A stretch of 64,000 nt of DNA from Panorpa germanica (taxonomy: Eukaryota; Arthropoda; Insecta; Mecoptera; Panorpidae): positions 4,216,001 through 4,280,000 of the forward strand of contig OY783212.1 of the NCBI GenBank assembly GCA_963678705.1, written 5' to 3'. The notes beneath the pieces are model-generated. The model was not told where the DNA came from. It made no database searches and saw nothing but the letters and a program-made list of their open reading frames with translations. This document shows positions 1 through 13,000 of the stretch, one piece after another. The stretch's first letter is position 1. Every line of letters begins with the position of its first letter. The position numbers were made by a program, and so were the translations under genes.

Positions 1-714
1 ATAATTTGCATGTTTTTAAAAATATTTATCTAAGTGCATCAATTTTTGATAGTTATTAGCACTAAAAACAATATACATTTATAATCATTTATAATCTATC
101 ATTTTTAAATTAGTTTGGGTATTTAAAGATATTGAGATTAAATTAGATTCACTGATAAAGACAATTTTATTTATTGATATAACTTACGAGTATGTAATTT
201 ATTATTTTTGTTTAATTTATTCAATTTCGGCTAATTTCCGATGCTCCAGGAAATATAGGCATCTACTGTGAACTAACTAAAAGAAACAACAGTCTAACGT
301 CAAGCCAAAATGCCCTTAGTCACTGTGCCATCTGCACATAACTCGTTTACATTAAAACTTATCACAAGACTTTTGTATTTATCCAGCCGGTATTTCTAAT
401 TGCAGCGCTGACAGAAAATAAACAGAAAAATGTGCAAATATTAGTTTGACATTTCTTTACCTAAAACAAACCAGTTTTGGTTAATTGTTTATATCATAAC
501 TGGGAAATTTAGATTCTCACAAATATTGACATTTAAGAAGGTCATGGTTCGGATCGTGTATGCTCTACAATTAATTGGAAATTGTTTTTAAATTTGTAGA
601 GATTGAACTTTGTTCCTTTACCTATGTAAATTATTTCAATTAGTTATTAGCACCTAAAATAATATATACATTTATAAACATTTACAATATAATTTACAAC
701 TTTATTATCTTTAC

Positions 715-1705
715 TAGCTTTTACCCCCGTCGCAAGCGACGTCTGTCTTTTGTGTGTGGCTTGAACTTCATGTAAAAATTTTAATTCCACCAGAGTTTAC
801 CCCCGTCGTAAAGCGTCTTTTTGGCGTGTATATTTGAATCCAATAAAATAATTCGTAATCACAATTCATACTTAACTCTACTATAGTTTACCCCCGTCGC
901 AATGCGACGTCTTTTTGGCGTGTATGATTTGAATCCAATAAAATAATTCGTAATTAAATTTCATATTTAACTGTTCTATTTTTAAATTGAAATAATTAAT
1001 AAACTCGCGCACATATACACACATATACACACATATAAATTGACTAAAAAAATATTATTTTTTTATCAAAATAAAAAATATTTTCAATTTATGCGTTATT
1101 TGACCAACTTTTTTTCAAAATTTGGGATTTTTTTTTTCGATTCGTAAATAAGTTACCAAGGTTAGCCTATATATATACAAAATTTCAACTTTCTAGCACA
1201 ATTTTTACTCTCGGAAAATACTGCCCCCGTGCCCCCAAATAAAATTTGGAAATTTTGAATTTTTTTTTATTAATAATATACTTAATTATTCTACAATCCA
1301 GAATATGAACTTTCTCCAAAGTTCCCTACCGGGCCCCCGAATTTCTTCAACCCCCCCTTTTTCTATTTTTGAAATTCTAATTTTTGAGAAATGTCAGCAT
1401 TGAATACCTTAATACACATGCAAAATTTCAACTTTTTATCTTTTACGAATTAAAAGTAATACAGCAAAAGAGGACTCACTTTTTTTCCAGTTTTTCCAAA
1501 ATTACGGGTTTCCAGGAAATTCAGGGAAAAATCCGGGGACGCCAAAAGTCTTAGAATTTTTTTCTCTACAAAACAGGAAATTTTTAAAAACTTCCATGGA
1601 GCCGTTTTCGAGCTACCATACGAATCGCGTAAACATATAAGAATATAAACATATAAGAATATAAGAAAACAAACATACACCTCGGACATTATAATATAAG
1701 ATTAA
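715..1705. repeat. Dispersed repeat block with tttacccccgtcgc motif
   Basis: The motif tttacccccgtcgc (or gtcgta) occurs near 719, 797 and 888. The last two lie in a tandem pair of about 91 bp (794-884 and 885-975) that share the stretch around gaatccaataaaataattc. Downstream are homopolymer A and T runs, acacatatac repeats at about 1010-1040 and a duplicated acatataagaatata at about 1633-1662. This resembles common uncharacterised insect interspersed repeats. The ORF at 1450-1689 (minus) is low-complexity shadow. Confidence 0.6.
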
Positions 1706-2936
1706 TGATAAAACACACAAGTTTGTAATAAATTGCTTTATTCGGCAGCAGAAAATGATACTGTCTAATATACAAAACTCTCGTCACATTTTAATTAAAT
1801 CTTATAAACTAAATTAAATCTAAAACTAAAAAATATTCTAAACAAAAAATGCATCATTTCATTCTATCATTGATTTTTTTTTCTTTATCTTAAAAAATAA
1901 TAATTTATAAACTAATAAATGGAACACAGCTTCAATTTTTAAAATTTATTTCAAATTTATTTGTTGTAGGAATGTTTTACGGTTTTTTACATTTAAATAT
2001 TTTTATGAAATAATAATTTGTCCTTTGAATTTAACAGTGTATAATTTATTTGCTTATTGCTATTGGAAGTTGTATCATGGCTTAACTCTGTGGAATTTAC
2101 AATGGAATTACAGTATGATAATAAAAGTTACAATTTTTAAATTATTCGTTGTTAAATTTAGTTAACATATTTATTAAATAAAAGCTAAAACATTTTTATA
2201 TTTTTATCATTAATATCAATTTCAAACCATGTTGAATAAGTTTTTATAGCATGTAATTAATATAATACTTTTATTACCACACTGTAATTACTTGCGGTGA
2301 ATGGCACCTAAATTGTTATTATAAAATTTCATTATATAAATGTTACAAAAAGAGAATACTAATTGACTGTTGCTTTACAATTTATTTAATTTTTTTGCTC
2401 TATCAATTTATTTTAAAACTAACAGTGTAACAATAAATTTTATTTATTTTATTGAAAGTGTTTAATACACAATTATTATAATTATATCTTTTTGAGTATA
2501 AAAGTCTTTATAAAATGAATATTATAAAAAATGAATCACAGCGGTGAAGACAATTTAATTGTACACAAATTTTATTCTATATTTTAATTTATTTTTCTTT
2601 ATATATAATGTTTTTTTTTTATTATATTTTACCGTGTAAAATTTAAACTGATAATGTAAATAATTATTCAGCTTGACAGGTGTTTTTGTTTTTTGAGAAA
2701 TATTTAATATTTAGATAGGTGTTATAATTGTTGCAATCAAAATATTTGCAGGGGTAAATTTATTTGCTATTATTGTGTTATTTTGTTATCATTTATTTTT
2801 GTTTCATTAGCGTCATTTTGAGGTTATGAGTTGACTGTAATTCCATGAAATATTTGTCTTGTAGTTAGGAAGCCGCAAACAATTTAACAGAATTGTACGT
2901 TACGCATTTAAGAAATAATCTACTTAGCATAGGTGC

Positions 2937-2962
2937 GGCCTGGCCTGGCCTGGCCTGGCCTG
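2937..2962. repeat. (GGCCT)n microsatellite
   Basis: About five consecutive ggcct units stand out as GC-rich in AT-rich surroundings. Confidence 0.9.
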
Positions 2963-3114
2963 CTCTTTGTTTTCTGTTATAATATTTATTTTTAAAATTC
3001 CACAAAATTGAAACTTTAATAATTTCAATAATGCAATCATGAATCAACATTTCTTACATATTTCAAATGTTCAAATAATAAGATACTTTTTAAAACCCAT
3101 TTCTTTTATTGTAT

Positions 3115-3275
3115 ACCACATCACTCAATAAGTGCGTGGAATAACATATAGATGGCGACACTGTTAACAAATCAAAATGTCAAAATTTCATGATTTTCAG
3201 ACCATTAATTTACGAGTTACAGTGGTGCTACTTTTGTATTTTCAAAACAATGGAAAAATCAGAATTTCGTTTTGA
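3115..3275 (+). mobile_element. mariner-like element, 5' remnant
   Basis: A terminal-repeat-like stretch, catcactcaataagtgcgtg, begins near 3118. About 130 bp later comes a start resembling a mariner transposase, MEKSEFR (ATG at about 3250), after which the frame is lost. Three further pieces of the same end occur at 46195, 51483 and 57783. Only the 5' part is present; it is a relic. Confidence 0.7.
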
Positions 3276-5486
3276 ACTTAGTGAGAAATTAATTGCTTTT
3301 TTTGGTTTCAGATGGACGTAACTTATAAATGATTGCAACATGGGTACATTGGGTGAGTTCCTTTTTTTTGCATAGAATATTCGGTGAGCTAGCATGATTA
3401 TAATTATCAAAAAACCAATAAATAATAGAAGTACTACAAACGCCTTGATTACTGCAATTACAACAACAACAATTACATATTTTTCACTCAACAATAAACA
3501 CCTGACCTATAGCTAAAGTTTCGCTGTGTTAATTATAACTCTCGCTCATTAATTAGCGCGAGGGTTAATTACTTAACTTACAACTTAAATTCTCATGATG
3601 AGCATGTACGAGTACGTATCATTTGATATGTTCTTTCTATAATTATCTCATAACTAAAATATCATGCAATTTTATAAAATATACAATAAAAATAAGCGGA
3701 AGGTTTACGATGAATAAGTAGCCTATTGATTTTGAATTTTTGTAAGTAGTAATCGAATGAATTTCCCTAATTTCATTTCTATTATTACATAGTAGCGATA
3801 AAATTCATAGTTAAAATTGTAATAATTACAAATATTTTCATAAAAGAGAAAATATTTTTAAAAAGTTTATATAAAAATTTGTATAAAGTTTATAAAATTT
3901 TTAAGGCTTTTTTATATTTATTTTTTTTATTTATCATATTTTTAATACTAAATTTTTATCTCGAATATTTGATAAAGTCTTGTCTAGTCATTTTTGTAAA
4001 GTTAGAAAATCGGATTGTATTTTGATGAACGTGTTTTCCTGAGGTTTGGAAATTATTATATATATATATGTACATCACATTTTTAGTATAAGTTTTATTG
4101 AAAAGTTCAAATTATTATTAGAAGTATTTGAAAAAAAATAGGAAATTTCAATTTCATTATTTTTGATGACGAAAAATGAACTATGGCCTAGGAAGCCATT
4201 CAAAATATAATTTAAACTAAACTGGTCAAACTAAACCAGAAGTACTTAAACGAAACAAAACTAAAAATGGTTTTAGTTTTAGGATTTCATAGATACATCA
4301 TTATAGCACTTGTAAATTTCAGTGCCCGTCTGTGGGGAGAAACGAATATGATTATAAAACAAAGCTTATAAAGTTTATAAATATATACATTGTGTATGAA
4401 TCTTATAGATTAACTTTTTATTAATATTAGCTTCACCCCACATAAAAGCGCTGGAAATTTAATGTTACAATTAGGCGAATTACAGTAACAAAAAGAGAAA
4501 AATTTCACCAAAACACTACATAGGAATTTCATATACTTTTTCTCTTTCTATTCCTATAAGTGCGAAAGAGACCGATCTACTCTGCATCGTTGATTTCATA
4601 TTATGCATATAGGTATCATCCATGGCAATTTTTTTTATTAATTTAAAACTTAAAACATAAATAAACTTGCACATAATGTTTCTATAATAAAATAGTGAAC
4701 TATTAAAATTATTTCGTTGTTAGATAATTAAAATCTGTACTAAATTAACAACGTTAGCAGCCAATCCAATCGTTTCTTCAATAAATAAAAAATAAATCTA
4801 CTTAAAATCTATAATTCATTAAACACAATTAATAAGATCGTCTATCACTGTTGCACTTTACATACGAGTAGTTTTCCAAATACATGAAACATATCTGCAT
4901 CTCTGTCTCTCCAATTTATAATAAATAAAAATAAAAGAGGAAGTCATTTTAGGATGATTTATAAGAAGGGTGTCTTTGACGCTGTAACAAAATATTTTTA
5001 ATAAAATGTTGATTCAATTTCGAAACACACACCAATGTTGGTTAATTAGTAATGAAACTAATGTACAAATATGAAAATTAATTATGAAAATAGAAAACTG
5101 TTTGAAAATTATTACAGCAGACCAGTCACCGATGTATGTACAGAGGATTGTTTATTATTCATAAATTTAACGTTTTAACGTAAAATGAAATAAATAACTA
5201 CTATAACCAAAGCTCGTTAAGATAATGAAAGTAACAACTAAAATATTTCTTGAGAAAAAAAGTATAATAATATTTGTTCTTGAAAATGAAGCGTATTCTA
5301 GACTCTTCTTAAACATGGGCGTCCGTAAAAAATTTGATAGGAAAAGGAAAGGCCAAAAGAGGTAAAGTGAGTCATTTTGTTTAGTACAAATTTATAGCAG
5401 ACTCTGGTGTAGTAATTAACTATTAGGGTGGAACAGACTACGTTCGACCTTCGACTTTTTCAATAGCAAGAATTGGAATTGTTTTA

Positions 5487-5543
5487 CATTAGCACACTTT
5501 ATCAAGAAAGAAGAGGCTTTCGTTCATAATAAAGTATGCTAAT
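5487..5543. repeat. Near-perfect inverted repeat (hairpin) in a MITE-like block
   Basis: cattagcacactttat (5487-5502) pairs with ataaagtatgctaatg (5528-5543) with one mismatch around a 25-bp loop. Weaker outer arms, tagggtg near 5426 and caccctacta near 5560, suggest a small palindromic element. A related half is seen near 16229-16262. Confidence 0.55.
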
Positions 5544-6499
5544 GCGATACTACTTTATACACCCTACTAATACTTGGAACCCCAAAATAAACATCTTTTT
5601 TGACTTACGAAACATGCAATTCTAAAAATTACCAGAAATTTTAACAACATAGAAACTGAGCCTGCCCGAAATCACGTAAACTTAGGGCGACCTGTCAGCT
5701 TTACTTAGAAAATGACAACTCTTTAAGTTATATAAAAGAAAGGGATTGCTAATGGATAGTAATAAATATCAGTGGAAGATCAAATTTAAAAATTGTTTAT
5801 GAATTTCATAATATTTTATCTTTTGTATAAAATGTGAAGCTTGAAACATATGCAATCTACCATTCTGTTATCTCCAATAAGTAGCCTTATCTATTTCCAG
5901 AGATACGAGTGTGCAAAGAATCTCTAAAATGTGTTCAGTCAATGCAAAGACGCGACAAGTCCCTAAATATCTTAAATTAAATACATCACAATAAAAACGA
6001 AATTAAGATAATATAATATAACCTAAACTGTCAATTTATAAAAGAAAATTGATCATGTCTGGTGAACAGTAAATAATTATTTATGAATTTGAATATTCAG
6101 CGGTTCTAATTGCTCAATAAAATCTCTACATGAAAGTGAAATGAATTCTAAAAAATATAATTAAATAAATGTAAATTAGGTAAAATATTCAGCAATTACC
6201 AAAAAAAAAAAATTACAATCACCTGAAGCAGCAGAAATTAAATTAATTAAACGAAACGATTTCAATGGTTTGAGAAAGCTTTGCGAAAAATTATATGTCT
6301 AGTCTATGAGAAGAAGAAGAAGAAACTCGTTGATAAAACAAGGCTTAAGCTACATAAGGTAAACATCAGTACAGTTGTTTATAAGAAGCATCCTAATAGA
6401 TTCACTATTTTAAAATAAAAACACTAAATGCGATAACAATAAATGATCTAAAAATGTGAGTATGCCAAACCAGTGGTTAAATCATTAAGTCAATCAACT

Positions 6500-7069
6500 C
6501 TAACCTTGGCCAGAAGAAGTCTCCATCTTCTTTGCTAATTCGGAAATAACTTCCCGATAAATCAGTGGATCCAAATTCTTCCCAAGCATATACAGAATCC
6601 ACCAGTCTCCGACGTCAGTCTTCTTTGATATGGAAGTCGCAATCTCCCGAGGCACCATCCTATTCACCGCAGTCAGTAGTCTAGGTCTCACCACAGGCGC
6701 AAAAATGATTACCGCTCTGAAGATAATCAAGCCTGCCAGAAGGCAGGAAAGAATAATGTACCAGAACCATATGAAAATGTAAGTTTTCTCATTTACAATA
6801 TTTAATGGAAGGATACACAAGGAATCGTGTTTCTGAATTGATCCTGATGCTCCGTATTTATGGAATATACATTTTGTCACTCGTGGAAATACGTAAACCA
6901 TCGGATCTACTCGTTCTTCTTGAGGAAGCTCTGAAAATTTCATAACCCGCAAACCGTATGACATGAATTCGCCGTCGAAGAATTTGTTCATGATGAACAT
7001 CTGCAGGACGATGTTCACGAAACACAGCGCCTCACAGAACCAATATCTTGCCGCATAGAACTTGTGCCT
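6500..7069 (-). CDS. ogre: ogre coding exon 4 (residues 172-360, stop)
   Basis: The acceptor ttttattacag|AGG starts RHKFYAARYWFCEAL. The exon carries the third and fourth membrane segments, second-loop cysteines 238 and 256, GDWWILYMLGKNLDPLIYRE in the tail, and a TAG stop at 6500-6502. No AATAAA signal was found close downstream on this strand, so the 3' end of the transcript is not placed. Confidence 0.95.
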   Translation of the reverse strand, partial: RHKFYAARYWFCEALCFVNIVLQMFIMNKFFDGEFMSYGLRVMKFSELPQEERVDPMVYVFPRVTKCIFHKYGASGSIQKHDSLCILPLNIVNEKTYIFIWFWYIILSCLLAGLIIFRAVIIFAPVVRPRLLTAVNRMVPREIATSISKKTDVGDWWILYMLGKNLDPLIYREVISELAKKMETSSGQG

Positions 7070-10000
7070 CTGTAATAAAAGATGAAGAACTGTAAGCATT
7101 AACTTATTAACTTATTGAGAGAACCCTACAAGAGCTGTAGCACCATGATGGTAGTGATAATTTACTAATTGTGCCATATTAAAGTAACATGTTAAAAGAA
7201 TTAGAGTAGAGCACATAAAATATTTCGCCGAAATGCATAATAGTAATTGTTCTAAAAACAGATGATGAAAAAGCAATTGCAATAACGTCATCTAGATCAT
7301 TGTATTCTTCATAATAGTGACGCCTACTAAGTAAATAATGAATGACGTAATTTTTTCATAGTAACATGGACATGGACCAGCGGAAGCAATTCACATGAGA
7401 GCAGAGCGTTGGTTGTGAATGAATCTATACCACAGTGAGTGTTTTATTCATTCATGAGGTTTGTTGCTCCGACAATCCGACAAATGTCATCGCGCGGCGC
7501 CCATTTCCTGGAATCGTTGGTGTCACTGCGCTCAGTCACCGTGACTGGTACCGCGCGAATTACTTAATTGGAAACGATGAAATAAGCCGTTTAATGGAGA
7601 CCAATACTGTATTAAACAGAAATTTAAAGATATTTATTACCAAAAACGAACAAGGCAAACGATGAGACAAAGGCAAATGCATTCTGTCATGACGGTTTAT
7701 TACATCATAATAATACGTCATGGAATTTGAATATATTAAAATAATACTGAATAAATTAATGTATACATATGTAATTTGTAGCCGTAAAGGGTGTATTAAG
7801 GCAAGCGTTCATTGGTCCGCATGAAATTCTTTGGATGCATCGCACTAAGTGTACTTTGTTCAGTATCGTATGCGTCAAAATGGCGGCATTACAGACCGAA
7901 GTAATGTGATTGTATCAAATAGATTCATTAAAATCATGTGCACAGGGGTGAAAATTAGTCTTCTGATTTTAATTCCAGTTTTAACGTACAGACTAGTGCG
8001 ACATAAACATGTGACACTAATAAAACCCTTACTTTTGCTATTTTTTAAATTTCTAGGTAGTATTTTTATGAAACACAAATGTTTCAATCCTTCAGCGGTA
8101 CTTCTAAATCAATGCAAAATGAGTGCTATGATTATCAAAAAAACATTTTATGTGCCCTATTCTCGTATATTAAAAACTGTTCAGATTTAGTTATAAAATA
8201 TTATTTATTTTACAAAGTAAACCAAATAACAATCACTATAAAAACCAGTTTATATCAAGGTGCATAAACTCTAATAGAATTATATTTAAAAGCCAATGTT
8301 TTATTGTTGTTGGAGCAATTGATTGTTGTTTACAACAACAATAATAAATAAATATAAATGAACAAGTCGATTATGTTTTTAAATGAGAAGTGCGCCATCG
8401 CAATCAAATATTATTATTTAAGCAATAACATTACTCGTATAACGCAATAACAAAGTCGTATTTTATTATTATTCACATTGTCCTTATATAGGTCAATAGT
8501 ATTGTCCTGTTCCTATGTATGATTAGAAAAGGGCAAGAGTGAGACAACAATATTCCATTAAATATAAATCAAATTAATCAATCATTTATGTTATAATTCA
8601 GCGTCGCAAAAATACATTTAAGATTTCAATGACCCCTGTTATTACATACACAGTACATAGATTTAGTTACTTAATAAATAATGATAAGGAATGACCTTTG
8701 CTTATTTCCTAAATGCCTGACCCCGTTCTCAAGGTTATTATCTGTTATAAATGTAAATATTATTATCTCTGACGTAATTTTCTAATTACCAAATCGAACC
8801 ATTTATTTGTTTTTTTGATATTATATACCATGCTAAACTCATTCACTCTAAAACAGTGAGATTAATTTTACAATAATATTCATTACACAATTAAATATCT
8901 CTATTGACATTCTATAATAACAGATTCCCTTTTATTCCTATTAAACCATTTCATTTTATTTAAATTAATTTTTTAAAAGTTATGTTAATAATTGATTGCA
9001 CAAATTGTGACCACAAGAATCATTTATTATAACATTTATTATAACATTATAACATTTGCTATACGATATTTACAGTTATGTTAATTTGAATAACACATGT
9101 TATTAATTCTCGTGATTCACAACGTGACCTTTGAACTGTTAGACAAGTAATAATGAGATTATATTTAAAACGTTGTGATAATAATAATGTAATTGTATCA
9201 CTTTCGTCATCACTAACCGCATTGACAGGTTAAATAAATAAAAGAGATCATCTGCAACCACAAAATGTGCTGCTCTGTTCTTCTAAAAAAAAGGGATTCC
9301 GTAAAAAACAATTCTTTAGTTTACTATGTTAAATCATTGGGAATATCCACAGGAACATGAATGGAAATAGATACTCAAGGACGTTCTCTTTGCGTAAACA
9401 ATACAATCTGAATAGCAAATCTAATTGGAGATGTAGATGAAGGCAACTGGAATGAAATAGCTTTATCCTGTTTGAAATCGCAATTTGAATTGAAAACTTA
9501 TCGAACTGGAAACTGAGAACTGATCAGATCGTGTACACTAAAATCTGTGTGGAAAACTTATCTAAACAAAAATCAAATAGTCAAGTCAGAATAAGGTTCA
9601 TACTTCCAAAAAGGTCCGACGACATTTAACATTAAACGATGATTACAAAATAGGAGCCTAAGGCCTGTCTCAGTATGGGACCGTATTTAAGCGACGGCGT
9701 ATTCGGACGTAAATCGGCGGATTGGATGAGCTACAAAGCAAACCGCCTATGTGTGTTACAGATGTCTGTAGTCGTGTATTAGAGGGTGTATTGGAGTTCT
9801 TTAGCACTTATATAATTTATCATGAGAGCAAACTTTACCTTTAATTTTTATCGATACACTACTGGTATTAAAGGGACTTTAGCATTTATTATATATCTGA
9901 GTTCTGGTTGTCGTGAATTTAAATTTAGTTCTATCGTATCGGTATCGGTATCGGTGTCCATGATTTACTGAAATACAAACATAAACTGCATGCAGAACAT

Positions 10001-13000
10001 ACTCGTCATAAGCGATGTCGCCGATAGAACCGAAAAGATCCGTATTGCAGCGTAACAACAAGCGATCTTAGGTATCCCCTCCAGTCTGAGTCCATTTACA
10101 AAGGTTCGGATAGGATATCGTTGTAGTAGTGGTAAACTGATCCATTATACTCGTGCAAAAATAATAACATTAAAATCAATTATTATATTATATTAAAGTA
10201 AGTCTAAGTCAATTCAAGTTATAGAATTATATATGCGTTTCCTTTGTGGCGACTCAAAACTGATTCCTATTGTAATTATACCTGTATACATTCTTAACAG
10301 TAATTAAACTCGTCATACAATTCTTTCAATATTAATCATCAATAAAAAACACAATGTATACTTCTAATGACGAACACTATGAATTTAATTAACAATTAAT
10401 AATGATCCTACATTAGTGACCTACAAAGTGCATGTAACAACAGCAAACACTCTATTGTGTGAAATTAGCTACGTTCTATTGTTACCTTATGGATAGCTAT
10501 ACTTTTACATTAATGTCAGTCATTTGATATACGAGTATATTAATTCGTTCGACATTATCGTGAATATAAATCGCTTATGTTAATCAAGAACTTGCAAGGG
10601 AATGTACGAGCCCTGGATTTGATTACCGTAGATTGAACGATATTTGATATGGTTTAATAGAAAATAAATAACATCTAAACCCAGGTTATGTAACCGAGTA
10701 GAATGGACAGGAAAAGGGTCAGACGAAACAAGATTGTCTTACACCTCACAATGACAAAATGGGAAAGTATTGGTTTTCATGTTCCAGTAGTAGTCCCCCT
10801 TGGCCTGAAGTTTTTGGGGTCCCTAATCCATAAATTACATCACGCAAATGACATGGTTTTTAATATCCTCATCCCCATTATCACGTCTTCCCTCACATTG
10901 AATATCAACGCTCACTATTACGACGTAACACTTTTGTTCACTTTTTGTTCAAAATTTAGATTAGTTGTGACAACACAAAACATATGACTATGGTAGAGGA
11001 TATGAAATTTAAATTTAGATATTTTTACTACATTAACGAGTTTCAGAAAGATAGACAATACCAAAAGTCAATCCTAAACCTATTTCTAATTTAAGAAAAG
11101 AACCATGAACTCAAATTTTAACATTTATTAAGTTTCACTTTCTAAAAAATGAAAACATACCTTAACATGTTTCATAAGATAATCAATTAACGCCTTTTTC
11201 TTCTTGTTTTTTTCTTCTTCATGGCACATTCCTACATTTAAACCCATTACAATAGTCCGCATTAGTCCTCCTTCGAAGGAATCCCAGAGGAACTTCGGTG
11301 TGTAGCACATTATGGCCTGGAAGGAGAAATAGAAATTTTCTTATGAATAGTAGATATGAATGGACAATATACGTAGAATTTGTGTTAGACACACGTAAAA
11401 AAATGGGGAAAAGTATGGTGGAAAAATAGGGATATGAAGATACAGCAGGAGGAAAGTATGGCAACAATTGAACAAACCAATTACATACCAGAAGAGGATA
11501 TGAAAAAAGCAGATATCAATGTATTTAAGAAAAAGTATAATAAAGAAATAAGAAGAAACGTTAGATTTAGAATGGTGAATAAGACGAAAGAAAACAGATA
11601 GTGGAAAGTCGGCAAAGAAATGTTCTGAAGAAAAGAGACTAGAGCAAGGTAGACAGCAAAAGCAAAACAAAGATAGAGAAAAATATTGATAGGAGGCAGA
11701 GAAGAAAGAATATTGAGGGCGGAAGTTCAGAAAAAACACAAAGAAAAGAGTAGGAGAAGATATGAATGGAATACAGGAAAGACAAAAAAAAAATTAAGTT
11801 TTACTCTTATATTATTTTGATTTGTTATTTTATTTTTACTTGCAATGGATGCAAATGATTTTCTAAATGTGGTTGTAGGAGGAAGAATAGAATTGTATGA
11901 TACGATTATAACGCCGAAGGACAAATAAATAAATAAATATACATAGATAGAAGTAGCATACATTTTTGCAGATAAATGATTTTACATTTGATTGTGAGCT
12001 ATAAAGGCTGTAACGCTTAGTACAGTAACAACCCATTAACGGACTTACCTGGAAGAACAAGACGAAGCACACCCATTGGTAGTACGTGTAGTATTTCTTC
12101 GCGTCCTCGTTGTTGAAATCATTGCTGACTCCAGGATGCGCTACTTCTAATCCAGCCTGTAACAAGAATACGATAGAATCAGTTAAATGATGATAAATTA
12201 TCCTATAAATTAGAAGCAATTGATAATAACAAGATGAAGACGTGACCATATGATCCGGGTCGTTTGTCAACTGACTGGTGGACACTTGGATTTATACATA
12301 AAGGAATGTTGGACTTGTCTGGCTATTCTAATTAACTGACAAATAACAAAACAACAATGTGATAATTAAAATGATCTTCTAAAAGTCGTAACAAAACTAG
12401 AACAGACACATATTACACCAGAGCAAAGCAGTTTGAAAAAGTCAAAAATTCATTAATCTAACTCATCATGTTTTGTAGAAATAATCAAACTTATTAGGCT
12501 AATATTATCGATATTTTTGCACTGTGATTCGCAGAACAAACAACGCTGAAACTGCCTGTACTTTAGCCTCACATAAACAATTTCTCCATATCTCTTGTGC
12601 TTCTCAGAACTGAAGGGAGCAATTAGAAGGTTCCAAAGAGCGATCTTAGCTTTGGACAATCATTGTATACCAGTCAAATGAGTTACTCCCATTTTTCCAT
12701 TGTAATGTATACCAATTCAACAAACGGCTTGTAATTTATAATTAGTATATTTATTCTAATTATTCCTAACACTAAACATAATCGTTAAAAAATAATCCTA
12801 TTTATTAATTCTAAACGCATTGTTAGGTTAATGACAATGACCTTGAATTAATGCTGATAATTAAAAACCTGTATAGCGAGTAAGCTAAAAATGGTGTAAG
12901 AAGTAGTTACTAGTACTGCAAAAGGCTTAACAAAAGACGATTTACTGCTTATGTGATTACAATGGAAATATAAAACTTCTGCTATCAAAAATATTCCTTA

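Larger units (their letters stand above)
1..6499. other. Intergenic DNA left of ogre
   Basis: It is very AT-rich with no supportable gene. It carries the repeat block at 715-1705, a pentanucleotide microsatellite near 2940, a mariner 5' remnant at 3115-3275 and a hairpin at 5487-5543. The rest shows no pattern that I can name. Inx2, which is often near ogre, is not here. Confidence 0.7.

Noticed and set aside
7435-7665. 76-residue plus-strand ORF in ogre intron 3
   Set aside because: Short, no family, and its start is not an ATG. Its slightly higher GC content alone does not support a gene.
11341-12040. Phe/Ser/Leu-rich minus-strand ORFs of up to 132 residues
   Set aside because: They are the complement of a purine-rich retrotransposon tail, with no domain. 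Only the exon at 11161-11316 and the exon at 12049-12156 are real here.
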